DNA from: Arachnopeziza araneosa
Taxonomy: Eukaryota; Ascomycota; Leotiomycetes; Helotiales; Arachnopezizaceae
Assembly: GCA_003988855.1 (NCBI GenBank)
Contig: QYAI01000095.1
Span: 1 to 64,000 of the forward strand
Length of the DNA: 64,000 nt
Direction of reading: 5' to 3'
The notes beneath the pieces were generated by a model, which was not told where the DNA came from, did not search any database, and saw only the letters and a program-made list of their open reading frames with translations. Shown here one piece after another: positions 11,069 through 22,037 of the stretch; position 1 is the stretch's first letter; every line of letters starts with the position of its first letter. Made by a program: the position numbers and the translations under genes.

Positions 11069-13492
11069 CTACAAATCCTCACTACCACCTTCCTCAGCAA
11101 CTGTCTCCTTCGCCTTTTCTTTCTCTTTGATGCTCTTCCAACCCAAGCCCCAAGTGAAACACCATGCCGCAATCATCGCAGCCAGGGCCAAATACATCGT
11201 AGAAGCAACAGCCTTATCATAAGCCAACAGCACACCAGGCAAGCTAGCTTTCGGAACATGTTCACGAAAGCCGGTCGCACCCCAGGTGAGAATATTCGTC
11301 GCACTGATTTCGGGGGCATATTCACGCATTTTGTTCTTGAGGACTTGTGTGAAGATGAGATCGGCGAAAGAGAGCATCAGTGTCCCACCAAAATTCTGCA
11401 TGAATATGAGCATGGCGTTTCCCACGGGAACATTTTCTTTGGGGAGGTGGTTCTGGATCGCTACAAGCGGCTGTAAATGAGATTGTGTCAGCTTATGTTG
11501 GAGGCACTGGGATCAGGAGAACGAAGAAACATGATGAGAAACACATACGATTTGAAGAGTCATGCCCCGAAAGCCGGCGAGGAACTCAAAACCAACCCAG
11601 TCGCCTGTTGAGCTGCTCGGGAGTAAGGTGGAAAGAAGACCAGTTCCTATTGCGCATATCCCTAAACCGAATAATCCGAACGGGATATAGCGACCAACTT
11701 TCGATACTGAGAGCAGCTATCAGTAACAGCTCTCCAAGAAAATTTGAAAAACCGAGGATTAACTCACTTAACGCGCCTCCAACGACAGCAGTCAGGATCT
11801 GAGATCCGATCATAGGCAGCAAAAATGCGCCAGCAATGGTTGGGCTCCTGCCTTGGACGGCTTGAAACCACACCGGCATGTAATAGATTGTGATCATAAC
11901 CCCGCCCAGGGCAAAGAAATTCACCAGCGTGGCAGCAGCAATGATTCTCTGACGGAAAATCGCCAGTGGTAACATCGCTGTGGGGCCACGATGATGTTCC
12001 CAGGCAAAGAAGATAGCAAATATAGGTGCAGAACCCACAAAAAGTCCAATGACAGTGGCCGAGTTCCAAGCGTACTGTGGTGTCCCACCCCAGCTCAGCG
12101 CAAGTAGGAACATGACGATTGCGGGAGCAAATATGGCAAAACCAACCACATCAAGAGCGTGGAAGATCTGACTAAAGGTATTGAGATGGACTTTAGGTTT
12201 CACACCGTTCGGGACATGAATGATGAAGAGGATGACGGCAACAGAAGCGCCGCATGGAAGATTGATGAAAAAACACCACTAAGACATCAGGGAATCAGTA
12301 TAAGGCGCTCAAAGAAGCGAAAGGGAAGAAATGAAAGCCGAATCGGGGATACGTACTCGCCAGCTTGCATATTGGGTTAAGGAGCCGCCAACGAAAGGTC
12401 CTACTAGGTTTGCGATATTTGCAAAACCCACTGTGAAAGAGAATGTAAAGTTAGCCTGATCATCTCAAGAATCTGGGTGTCTCTGAGGCAGTTGAAAGTA
12501 GCGAGACTTGATCATGAATGCAGAAAAAGTCTTATTGCTTCCGAATATTCTAGGGATTACCATGAAATGATATACTGACTGAGGATGCCAAGTACGACTA
12601 AACCAGAAGAATTAGCAAGCGGAAAGCATCAACATGGATTCATTTATGCCAGAAAGAGGAGAGAGGAGGCCTTGGTATAGCTCAGCTCAGGATGAAACAA
12701 AAGATTTCTTACGAGGTCGTTTAGCAAGAGCAACCGAATCCGCCAGAATTGTAAGAGCACCATTAACCAACCCAGCGCCTCCCATACCGGAGACCGCTCG
12801 TCCGACAATCAACATCTTAGAACTGACGGCGACGCCGCAAATAAGAGAGCCGAGTTCGAAGAGTGCGAGGAAGCAGAAGAAGGTTTTCTAAGGGTTCATG
12901 TTAGCAGCCGGCCTTCAACATAATTTGCAACCACGAGAGAGTTTGAATACCTTGCTGTTGTAATGTGTATATATTTTTCCCGAAAGAGGTTGGACCGCGC
13001 AACTGTGGAAAGTAAATATATGTTCTGCTACATGGTATGTAGTTGTTGAGGAGGACGCCTACTTGCAAAGCAAATACGCCGATCCGTACCAGCCGATATC
13101 TGCTGTGGAGTGGAAATGCGTGGTGATTTTCGGGATAGCCTGGGGGGTTAATCCATCAGCATATTGATCCACCAGAATATTATGAAGGTTGAGAGTATTT
13201 GAATGCTGAATGAATAGCTTACAGTAACCACGACTGAGAGATCAAGAATCATGAGAAACGCAGCCATGGTGACAGCAACCAATACAGCTGCGAGCTTCAA
13301 TCCGGTGAGATATTCTTCTGTCGGAGCATCCTTCGTTGTGTTAATATTTGATGCTGCGGTGCCCGGGTCTACGCTCTCAGGTTTGATGTCTGTGATGTTT
13401 TCCTCCATTTTCGGATCAATGGCTTGGATCGTTTCGCCATCGAGGCTTTCTTTCTTTTCACTCCCCATTGCCAAACTCGAGGAATGGTTCAA
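11069..13492 (-). CDS. MFS multidrug transporter, DHA2 family
   Basis: Proton-coupled efflux transporter of the plasma membrane, DHA2 (14-TM) type, of the kind fungi use to export toxins, drugs or their own metabolites. Nine exons (13223-13492, 13063-13139, 12951-13002, 12713-12887, 12580-12597, 12357-12430, 11768-12278, 11549-11706, 11069-11470) keep one frame and give 578 residues. A charged N-terminal tail leads into the first TM, ending LDLSVVVT. Motif ADIGWYGSAYLL, motif C-type GPFVGGSLTQYASWRW and FFINLP are all present, as in this family. Exon 5 has only 18 nt. The regulator on the same strand 400 bp upstream may control it. No frame break was found. Confidence 0.88.
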
Positions 13493-13899
13493 ATAATTAT
13501 GTCTGTTCGCCTTGTTCTATTCTCTCGATTCGAATTGATGAATGTAAGTCTATACAGTTAAAGGTTAAATGAAATGACCTATCGAGGTTGGAGGAATCGA
13601 ACAGCGAAATGTTCGTTGTTTGATAAAGTGTAGGCAAAATGATTCAAAAAATACGAATTCAAACAGTGGGACGCCATAATTTAAGAGCCGCACTTTGAGG
13701 AGTTAAGTCCGCCGGCTGTATTAAATTGCATGTTGGGGTAGGGGCGTGAACCACCAACGGCATCCCTAGCAGGTTCGGAGCGGAATGCCGTTCGTGCATC
13801 ACATCCGTACTTAAATCGTATGTTACGCACCGACACACATACTTGGGTACCTGCTGCCTAAGGGAGTCCACGGAGCGCTTTCAATACTAGAATTTCTGT
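13493..13899. other. Spacer between regulator and transporter
   Basis: 407 bp holding the transporter's promoter and the 3' region of the Zn2Cys6 gene, both on the minus strand. I see no clear CGG triplet pair of the kind many Zn2Cys6 proteins bind, but single CCG/CGG triplets occur near 13707-13780. Confidence 0.5.
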
Positions 13900-16063
13900 C
13901 TAATTACCGCCAAAATCAAACCAACTTTGCTCCCAAAAATCCACCATATTATCGAGATTCATTATATCTCCAGTCAGCACTTCTCCAGTGTCCAGATCGC
14001 CCATCTGGTTTGATACTGGCGGCACAGTCTCCATTTGAGCTTTAAACCTTTCGCCCAAATGCCTCAACTTTATCGCTGCTCTCCCAAAGATACCGAAAGT
14101 CTCGGAAGTATTCGATGGATCAACTCCTCTGGATCTGAGGAGTTCCTCGAGTTGGTTGCATACCTGGTCCAAGGTCCGCAGAAAGCCAACTTTCTCCTCG
14201 ACATATTGCAGATCCCACGCTGGGTCTTCGAAAATTGAGAGTCGCTGAAGAAGATTGAAGGCAAATGCAAGTTGAGAGAGGTGAATCAACGAGAAGTTAA
14301 TGTAAAATGAAGGGGGAATGCTCAGAAAATTCTCAAAAAACCTTCCCACAGATTCCAGACATGAATAGAGTATTTCGAGACGTCGAAAATCACTATCGTG
14401 AGCTGTTTTAGGGATATCGATCTTGAGGAGCCCAATTTCAAAAAGAGTCATCTCAACACTGTAGTAGTGTGAAAGCAGCAACACTGCCGCAGGTTAGATG
14501 GGCAAGAGTGTATTTAGCATCGTAAACACTTACAGTTATGTGGGTATTCAGCTCTTAAGTCATTTTTCACTACCTCCAGCTCTCCCTGAAGAGCTCTAAT
14601 GTAAAGAGTCGGAGGATACGACTTCCACGTTGACGACTGATCGGTTCCATCGTTCCAAGGACTTGAGTTGATCTTTTCCAAAATCCGTTGCATTCTAACA
14701 TGCTTTATCAATAATCGATCGGTGTTATATTCGTCAGCTTTTTGTAGTTCCTCAAGACACTCCTGTAGATATGGGCTCCATTTTAAAGGTTGGATATTTT
14801 GAAAGTAAGACGCTGCGCTGTCAAAAATAAGTATCGTCATATATCAAACAAAGATTAATATATGTTAAAGAAGAGGTGGAAATTTTACCCAGAAGAAAGA
14901 AAAAAGCAACACAAAACAGCCCTTCGTTCTTCCAAGGTTCTTTCTATATTAGGACGCGCTATAACGCATTTTGCAGAGAGTCGGTCTTCAATAAGAAGGG
15001 CTCTTGGATTTTTAGCGGAGCCTTTATGCAGTCCCAAGTCAAAGAGCAACGCCAGTGATATATGCAGTAGATTTGTTAGTCTTGGAACGGCGTGAAAATG
15101 ATAGTGAGACCTGCCAGACTAAGTCAGTTCATTTTTCACATGTGAAACCGAAAGGGTAGGAACTGTGAATCAATATAAGTACCAAGCAATGTGGACTAAA
15201 ATTCCAAGGAGCATGTCTAGATTCTTCTCGCCTAGCTGTAGCATATGCAGGGCCAAATATTGCATAATCTCTCTTACTTGAGCTACCTGGTCATTTTGAT
15301 TCTGCTCAACCACCGCCATGACTGTTTTGTAAAGGAACGGCTTCTGTTTCAATAGAGTCTTGGCATCAACTGTCGGCGGAATAATAACGAAAGGAAAGTA
15401 AACGGTCATTGCCCGAAACCTATCGAGAAGAGTATTTGCTCTTTCAAATTTTTGCTCATCAATTTGTTGAAACATTGTTTGAGCATAGGAAGAGTCTGCT
15501 TGATCTGATACCTGGTCGGGCGTCATTTCCAAGCTGCCTACGCTACTAATGGGGCGAGATGGCTGTATTACCAAATTCGGAATAGCGTCTAAATTTGAAG
15601 GCGAGGAAGAAATAGACTGTGGAGTAGGCATAGTAACAATTTGTTCGATAGGGTCCCCGACTGGCACCTTATTGGAGGCATTGTTAAGAAGCGTAACTAG
15701 ATTATCAAGTTTTTCCTCAAGCTTTGCGACGCGGCTACTTAAGGAGAATCAGTAAACTGATAGATCCAAAGACTATCAAGTACTTGCGTCTTCTTGTCTG
15801 ATCGACGTCGTTGACCCGTTGCTGATTGCTCACATGATTTTCCAAGTCGTTGACATCTTTGGCTATTTGTTAGCTTGATCCAATCAAGGTGAGGATATCC
15901 AAGCGCAGGAATAAAATGACAACCTTTGGCACTTTAGGCTTGTGTCAATACCCGGCACACATCTCGCCTTTGCTGTTGCGCATGCTTTACAAGCCCGGCC
16001 ATACAGGCCAGGAGACGCAGCAGCTCTGGCTGGTGAAGCAACGGCAAATGTGTTGTCTGACAT
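13900..16063 (-). CDS. Zn2Cys6 fungal transcription factor
   Basis: Nuclear DNA-binding regulator of 613 residues in six exons: 15924-16063, 15784-15856, 15183-15721, 14889-15110, 14534-14817 and 13900-14483, with all phases consistent. The binuclear zinc cluster spans exons 1-2: C25-x2-C28-x6-C35-x9-C45-x2-C48-x6-C55. A basic linker (GQRRRSDKK) and a coiled-coil-like LEEKLDNLVTLL follow. The central domain includes the conserved RTLEERRAVLCCFFLSS-like block (residues about 310-335). The 3' end of intron 2 was chosen because only the AG at 15722-15723 keeps the frame. Position beside the DHA2 transporter suggests, but does not show, that it is a pathway-specific activator. Confidence 0.85.
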
Positions 16064-16983
16064 CCTCGAACTGAGACTTGCAAGAGTGGGGCGAAATAGG
16101 GGTTCAAAATCTTGCGATCAGAAAGACCGATGATCCTCATTTGGGGCTGAAAGGAATGTGAGAGTAAGCAGCGACATTGAACGGAAAGCCGTTGTTTTGA
16201 AGATGTCCGGATAGAGCTCGCTAAGACGGGATCCCTTTTTTCCCCCGGCGCCGACTCAACAAGTTTTGGTGATTGGCGGCAACGGAAAAGTCGGAATTCC
16301 GATCAGAGTCATGTGCTAATCATGTGATTAGCTCCTCTGCTTAGACGATGAATGCACTCGCAGGGAGCTGATTTAGATGCGTGATATATTAGTTGTGGAT
16401 CTGTATAGCGAATCAAGATAGACTCACAGTAAGGACATGCGGCCATTGAATCAGGTTTGGTTCTGATCTCATGGAAATCATATAGGTTATTGACAAGAGT
16501 CACTGATGTTTAGCAAGGATTCGGCCCAACTTACCCAGAAATACCTCGACAGAACCAGAAAAATCGTCTTTCTAGTTGAACCACATCCAAGTAACAAATA
16601 CAAGTCAAGCGTCTCACCGTCGGGTTACTACTGACGACACTAAGTTTTCTCGTCATCATCACCACTCTATGCGTTCTCAAGACCAGGCTTTAGAATTCCG
16701 TTCTATGTGCAGCCGAGCCACTTGTGTCTGCTGCAATACTTCTTACGGCCAGTAAAAATTTTACGGGTGATCTACGGGTTTCTTATGTAGTTAATATTAT
16801 AGTCAGAATAGCGCCATAGACTTCGCTTAGCTTGAAGGACATCTAGCTTTAAAGATGCGGCTATGATCTTGCAGCCGTAAGAATCCATAAGGTGCTCTAG
16901 ATTATCCTTGTACCGTCGTAGAAGAAATTTAAGCTTCATTTAAACTTAACAGCTCAAAATATAAACACACTTTACCCTTCTCT
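16064..16983. other. Upstream region of the Zn2Cys6 gene, no gene seen
   Basis: 920 bp between the start of the regulator and the 3' end of the SnoaL gene. Only short, motif-less frames occur. Parts (16700-16980) are AT-rich with repeated TACGG/GCTAGAT-like words and may derive from old repeats. Confidence 0.5.
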
Positions 16984-18960
16984 CTACGGCCCTGTCGGCG
17001 GTTCCAAATACCCATTGCTTGTCAAATTCCACTCCGGCTTCTTCCCACACGGCACACAACCAGGCCAATAACTCTCTGGCACCCTTCCAGTTACTAGATT
17101 CCGATACCCAAACCACATTCGCTGAATCCCCGGCCACTGCACCAACTTTCCACTTCCCCCAAGAAACCCATCCTCTCTCGGACTTCCAAGATTAACTAGG
17201 CTCAGATCTGGTGGATAGTTCTTAGACAGAGCACTAGGAGCTTGAGTGCCATTTGTCTTATTGTTTGGAACCACACCGCTCCATCCACTTGACCAGTTCT
17301 TTGAGCTCCAATACATTTCATCAATCGTTGTACTCCAGATCTTCCAAGTCCCATTCTCGATAGCGTACTGGTTATGATAGATCCCCCCTTCGAATATCCC
17401 CGCCTCCTTCCCACTCGTGCTCGGTTGAAACAGTCTCCCTCTGAATGTTGCAGAGCGACCGTCATCTGCAACGAGTACGACAGGCTGCATGAGCCAATGG
17501 AATGCAATGCCAGAACGAAGCACTGACATTTTCGGGAATCCATACTCTTGCCCCATTGCCCCGGCTATCCTCTCTCTCCCAAGATAGAAACCAGTGAACG
17601 GAACCTCCTTATGTCCCTTTACCGCATGGATTTCACCTAAAGCAACTCCTTGCAAATCATCGGCGTAGTAACCATACGCGCTTGCCAGATTCTCTGCTGC
17701 ATCAAATGCCGCACTCTTGTTTAATGCTCGTTCTAAGTCCGTTACGTTCAGATTTGCGGCTGTGATTGTGTCGTTTTTGAAGTAGGAGTTGGAATTCTGT
17801 CGAAGAGTGGAAAGAAATCCCGGAACTTCAGTTGGCAGAGGCAGCAGACTGCCGTTTCCCCAACCCGTGCTGTAGTTCGCAACAATAAGAGGCGTGATAA
17901 GCATCTCCATAATCCTCCATATCCCATCGTCGCCCTTGACAAAAGTATTCCGAAACACATTGAATTCCCACCCCGCAGTTCCCTTCTTCTCATCTCCCAA
18001 CAGTGCAACCTCAGTGCCTCTTGTCTCCGCCGTCTTTCCATCATCGTTTACTTGAACAAGAGTATCAACGAGCAGGTGCTCATTTAATGTCCCATATGTC
18101 AAGTTCTCAGGTCCCATAATCTGTTCGAGCGCTTTTCGTATTCCTTCTTGCCCCTTCCCACTAACGCCGTGGATTTGGATGCTCGAGTTGTCTGGGACAA
18201 AGAGGCCGACAACATCAGTCCATATCTTTCTGTCCACGTAAAAGCCATACGCATCCTGCAAATTTCTCACCGCATCTTCATCGCCCAACCTCCCAATTCT
18301 ATCTGCTAATTCCTCCAAACTCAAATCACCATCCGGTACATCGCCAGCAGGCGTTGGGATAGGAATCCCTGCCTCATCGGGTGTGAAATGATATGGCACA
18401 ATGCTCAAATTTCCACCTACATTCCTCCAGCCTCCGATATAAGGCCCTGAATAAAGGGGATAGTAATGCAGGAGTAAGATCTTCCATTCATCATCAACGA
18501 AAATAAACTGATTCTCATAGATTCCGCCTTGGATTCGTGTTCCGCCCAATCCATCGCCCTGGAAACGCAATCCATTCCAGCGTCCTTTCGCAGTCCGGCC
18601 GTCTGGAGAAAGGTTCACAACAGGACACTCAATAACGAATGTGTCTAGTGAGCCAGGTTTCACACCGTCCATATTCCCAGCGTCAATACGTAGCCATTTC
18701 TCGATTGCCGATGTGCCGGTTGATGTTTCGTTTCCCCATTGTAGGGTACCATTATCGGCAAAGAGGGAGGCCATCTCGCTCCAACCCCCGAACTGCGCAA
18801 ATTGCGCAAAGCTTCTTTGAACATCTTTGACGGCCCGGATGGACTTAACACGTGAGAAAGAAAGGGATACAGAGCTGAGGCTTGGGGATTGGGCGAGGGT
18901 GAGTGGGAGAGTGAAGATAAAGAATGTAAATGCACCCGCTCTTCCCGTAGAAAACTTCAT
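16984..18960 (-). CDS. Secreted protein with three SnoaL-like domains
   Basis: A 658-residue secreted protein built from three tandem SnoaL-like (NTF2 cone-fold) domains, roughly residues 35-195, 225-365 and 400-560. Each starts with a helix of the kind DVQRSFAQFA, DAVRNLQDAYGFYVD or DAAENLASAYGYYAD and ends in a W-[KR]-I-rich strand. I prefer the start at 18960 because it gives a signal peptide ending LTLAQ; an in-frame ATG at 19074 adds 38 residues ahead of it. The C-terminus ends in a Cys/Pro/Trp-rich motif (PGCVPCGKKPEW). Family members occur widely in fungi without a proven reaction; single SnoaL enzymes act as cyclases, isomerases or hydrolases. The ORF is uninterrupted, unusual among its multi-exon neighbours. 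Several N-glycosylation sites fit secretion. Confidence 0.8.
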   Translation of the reverse strand: MKFSTGRAGAFTFFIFTLPLTLAQSPSLSSVSLSFSRVKSIRAVKDVQRSFAQFAQFGGWSEMASLFADNGTLQWGNETSTGTSAIEKWLRIDAGNMDGVKPGSLDTFVIECPVVNLSPDGRTAKGRWNGLRFQGDGLGGTRIQGGIYENQFIFVDDEWKILLLHYYPLYSGPYIGGWRNVGGNLSIVPYHFTPDEAGIPIPTPAGDVPDGDLSLEELADRIGRLGDEDAVRNLQDAYGFYVDRKIWTDVVGLFVPDNSSIQIHGVSGKGQEGIRKALEQIMGPENLTYGTLNEHLLVDTLVQVNDDGKTAETRGTEVALLGDEKKGTAGWEFNVFRNTFVKGDDGIWRIMEMLITPLIVANYSTGWGNGSLLPLPTEVPGFLSTLRQNSNSYFKNDTITAANLNVTDLERALNKSAAFDAAENLASAYGYYADDLQGVALGEIHAVKGHKEVPFTGFYLGRERIAGAMGQEYGFPKMSVLRSGIAFHWLMQPVVLVADDGRSATFRGRLFQPSTSGKEAGIFEGGIYHNQYAIENGTWKIWSTTIDEMYWSSKNWSSGWSGVVPNNKTNGTQAPSALSKNYPPDLSLVNLGSPREDGFLGGSGKLVQWPGIQRMWFGYRNLVTGRVPESYWPGCVPCGKKPEWNLTSNGYLEPPTGP

Positions 18961-20039
18961 ACTTCCCGCTGCTGGAATGGGATCAGTTTTCAGATTGGCA
19001 TTCAGCCCATGCAAGGTGCAACTAAGAGTCTCTTTATATGAATTGGGGTTATAGATGACGCCGCCATTGCTCAAGCCTTCTGTGCGGCTAATTACGCCAC
19101 TCCCGTGGGGAATTAAGCATATGTTTATTATGAGGGGACGATACTTTAACGCCCCACATTAATCCTAGCCTCAATGATATCTAAACTCGAAAAGAAGACT
19201 AGCGTCGCGTGGGGAAACCCTGGATGGTTGGAAGCATACTTTACCGGGAAAAGAAGGTCATCTAAAAGGTGCAACACATGGGACTCGGAAACGAATAAGA
19301 TTTCTTGCCTGAAACGTAAACCATAGGATTAGGGGGAATGACGCAAACACCTTGTACGAATTGATTTGTTGAGTAGATATCTTCTTGGTAGAGGAATGTC
19401 AAAGAAATTTGTCATAAGACGACGCCTCCTTAGCTAATATGGAACATGTTTCTTAAATTTTTCCCGACATCCTTTGAGAAGTTTGAAATTCAGCCCCTTT
19501 GCACCCCAACAGTGACTGAGTATCACATAGAAGTGATTGGCTCTTATAGAACCTAAATAAGATTCTCTTAAATATATATATTGTTTAAGTTAATCTTAAG
19601 GCAGATTTCTCTTTAGTCTAAGGCGGCCTTAGATATCTTCAATAATAATATGCTCGAACCTCTCCCTGGAATATTTTTACTCTTGCCCACTTCTAAGATT
19701 GCTAGAAGAATAGGTCTTCCGGCCCTACCTATTGTTAAAATCCTGCAGCTGCAACCAGCTCACTTAGTGGTTTTCGCACCTAATTCACGGCCTAATATGT
19801 TGGAAAATAAATAGACTTGACTCTAGGTTTATCCAACTATGATAGATAGACTCTAAGTACTCTATATAGAATTTCCCTACGTTGAAGAGGCTCTAGAAGC
19901 TGTTGGGAGTTGTAGTTGTCGCTCGCGTAACTGGTTCCATTTCGCTTGCTACAAAATCGCGCGCTATAACAGACCTCGTACAACTCTACCTATCCTTTCA
20001 TAAAACATATTGTGGTACATATGAAATCTAACTTCTACA
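18961..20039. other. AT-rich gene-free stretch with a palindrome
   Basis: 1,079 bp with no gene. A 17-nt perfect palindrome, TCTAAGGC-G-GCCTTAGA, lies at 19617-19633, and a related TCTTAAGGCAGA stands just before it near 19592-19604. The area 19550-19900 contains dense TA-rich words and looks like degraded repeat DNA. Confidence 0.5.
19617..19633. repeat. Perfect palindrome in AT-rich DNA
   Basis: Arms of 8 bp (TCTAAGGC / GCCTTAGA) separated by one G, inside a degraded AT-rich block. It may be a trace of an inverted-repeat element. Confidence 0.6.
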
Positions 20040-20963
20040 CTACTTAAGATAAAATCCACGCTCGCGCAGTACTTCATTCCAGATATCCCGGCCATTAAGG
20101 TTTTCTACCTTTGCCACACGACGCCCAGAACGTTCAGTCCACGCCGGAATACCCTCCCGTTTCTCGCCAGCATTAAAGGAAGCAATTGCATCGTCATACG
20201 CAGCGAAGTGCCCCCTTTGCTTTTCAGTATCATTATCCCACGTCTCACGGTGTAGGACCTCATTCAGTGGCAACCTGGGCTTCACGGCAGCCGGCTTTGT
20301 AGAATCCGGATAGCCAACAGCCAAACCGAATAGGCCGATGGTGCGATTCGGAAGATGTAACAGCTCAGCAAGCTCACGGGGGTGGTTTCGGACACCCCCA
20401 ACATAGCAGATACCCAGGCCTAGGGACTCGGCGGCAACAGAAACATTCTGCGCGGCGAGTGTTGCATCGACCGTTGCCATAAGGAACATCTCCGTGTACT
20501 CCAACGCAGTACCGGGTGTCTGACATTGCTGCGACACCTGGGTTAGACGACCCAGGTCTGCGCAAAAGACCAAGAAGAGAGGTGCATGTCGGATAAAATC
20601 CTGGTTGCCGCTTAGGGTGGCTGCTTTGTCTTTACGGTCTGAACCCTGGATTGCAACCACGCTCCATGTCTGCAAGTTGGAGGAAGTCGCTGCGCTCTGC
20701 CCTGCTGCGATTAAAATCTCGAGCGTTCCGGGAGCCAAAGATTGAGGTAGGAAGTTTCGTACGGAACGGTGCTGCAGGAGAGTGACTAGGGTCGGGTTTG
20801 CCACGCCAGTACCGATGGACGTATTGGTGCCGTACCGGGCTTGGAGAAGCGTATTAAGATCCGACATGTCAGCGCTTGGGACTTCACAACCAGAAATTGC
20901 AGGTTTGAAATACGATTGATTATAGTATGCAGATTGCAGCTCATTTTTCCGGTGGAAATCCAT
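20040..20963 (-). CDS. Nitroreductase family protein (NfsA-like)
   Basis: FMN-dependent NAD(P)H nitroreductase-fold protein (PF00881), expected in the cytosol and able to reduce nitro or quinone compounds by two-electron steps; the native substrate is unknown. The core runs from HRSVRNFLP (FMN phosphate-binding region) through AATSSNLQTWS to SLGLGICYVGGVRNHP and an FGLAVGYP segment. Length is 307 residues from the ATG at 20963, or 275 from Met33 (20867), whose upstream context is better and which starts close to the conserved domain. The gene has no intron, unlike most neighbours, so acquisition from bacteria is possible but untested. Confidence 0.85.
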   Translation of the reverse strand: MDFHRKNELQSAYYNQSYFKPAISGCEVPSADMSDLNTLLQARYGTNTSIGTGVANPTLVTLLQHRSVRNFLPQSLAPGTLEILIAAGQSAATSSNLQTWSVVAIQGSDRKDKAATLSGNQDFIRHAPLFLVFCADLGRLTQVSQQCQTPGTALEYTEMFLMATVDATLAAQNVSVAAESLGLGICYVGGVRNHPRELAELLHLPNRTIGLFGLAVGYPDSTKPAAVKPRLPLNEVLHRETWDNDTEKQRGHFAAYDDAIASFNAGEKREGIPAWTERSGRRVAKVENLNGRDIWNEVLRERGFYLK

Positions 20964-22037
20964 AAGAATGGGGTCCTATGGCGTAATATCACGTAGGATC
21001 GGCTAATTACAAATGTGGCTGTTGCCATGCACTTGCGTGCAGCCACATATTTGAGAATCAATATTTACAATACTCCTCCTTGAATCTAAATCTATCCCGA
21101 CGCTGAGTCTTTTGGAAGAAAGCTTTGTCTCAACCTGTTTAGCGCTCTTAATGAACCTACGTTGGGGAAAGACTGTGCTTCTCAAGCACGAACTCTCGTA
21201 TGTTCTCCGCCGTCCGAATCTCTTACATATACAGCTTTTGCAGGCGATTCTTCAGACTCTCTTACTCCGTCTCCGAGAACTGCCTTTGTTTGGTTGTGGA
21301 TTGCGTTATTTTACTTTGTAGTAAGCTATTCATACGAAGTGCTACTTTGTAGGATTAATACTTGTTAACTTCTTAAGACGCTGAAAAAAGACCCTCTCGA
21401 GCAAAATCTAGCAGACTTGATAGCATGCTCAGGACGTAGGGCTCGGCTTAGGTCTCGGCTTAGGTGAGAGCGGCGACTGCTCAGGATTAAAGACGGAGAG
21501 AGATTTCAGTAAGCTTAATTGTAGTCTAAGATTATAACGATGATATGTCCGGAATCTGATACTACTCCTTACTGCTACCTTTAACAGCCTCGGCTCAGGT
21601 CTAGTAAGGTCTGTTACGTAAATCATTAACCCTCGACAAGAAGTCTAAAAATGCTTTCTCTCCCCGAGTTAAAGGTCCAAAATTTGAGCATTAGTACAAC
21701 AGCAACTTTGTCCCTCTATTTACTAGGCATTTCTCATCTTGGCAGAGCTGACTGTCTTTTATATTTCGTAGCTGGTAGTATTATTGTATTGCACAACAAT
21801 ATGATTTTGTTGGTATGCACGCTAGTTGGCAGTAAAAATTGTTTTCTAGTCAATCTACTTGATCGCAGCCAGTTTCATTCCCATATAACCTCTTTTGATT
21901 GCCCAAACAGCATTGATCCAAATTGCTTTTCCTATCTCCACCGCCAACTTCTTCCCGACATTTTCATCCTCAACTCCTAGATTGCTTCTTCGAGCCACCA
22001 AAGAGTTCTTGCCTCCTATCAAAAGCATGACGAGTAC
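20964..22037. other. Gene-free stretch with repeat remnant
   Basis: 1,074 bp with no supportable gene. Short plus-strand frames (21112-21368, 21651-21980) have no recognisable motif and are rich in rare or hydrophobic runs expected from AT-rich DNA. It includes the GGCTCGG-type repeat patch listed separately. Confidence 0.5.
21430..21610. repeat. GGCTCGGCTTAGG-type repeat, probable TE remnant
   Basis: Direct copies GGCTCGGCTTAGG and TCTCGGCTTAGG lie next to each other near 21439-21465, and CTCGGCTCAGG recurs near 21591. On the opposite strand these read as GAGCC-rich words like those at 905-1005, about 20 kb away. This suggests two fragments of one element family in opposite orientation. Confidence 0.35.

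Noticed and set aside
15784..15856. Alternative reading frame of the second Zn2Cys6 exon
   Set aside because: It joins smoothly to a frame upstream of LEEKLDNLV but loses the last two Cys of the cluster. The chosen frame keeps all six Cys with canonical spacing.
6240..18960. A secondary-metabolite gene cluster
   Set aside because: No polyketide synthase, peptide synthetase, terpene cyclase or prenyltransferase is present, so the redox genes, transporter and regulator alone do not justify the call.
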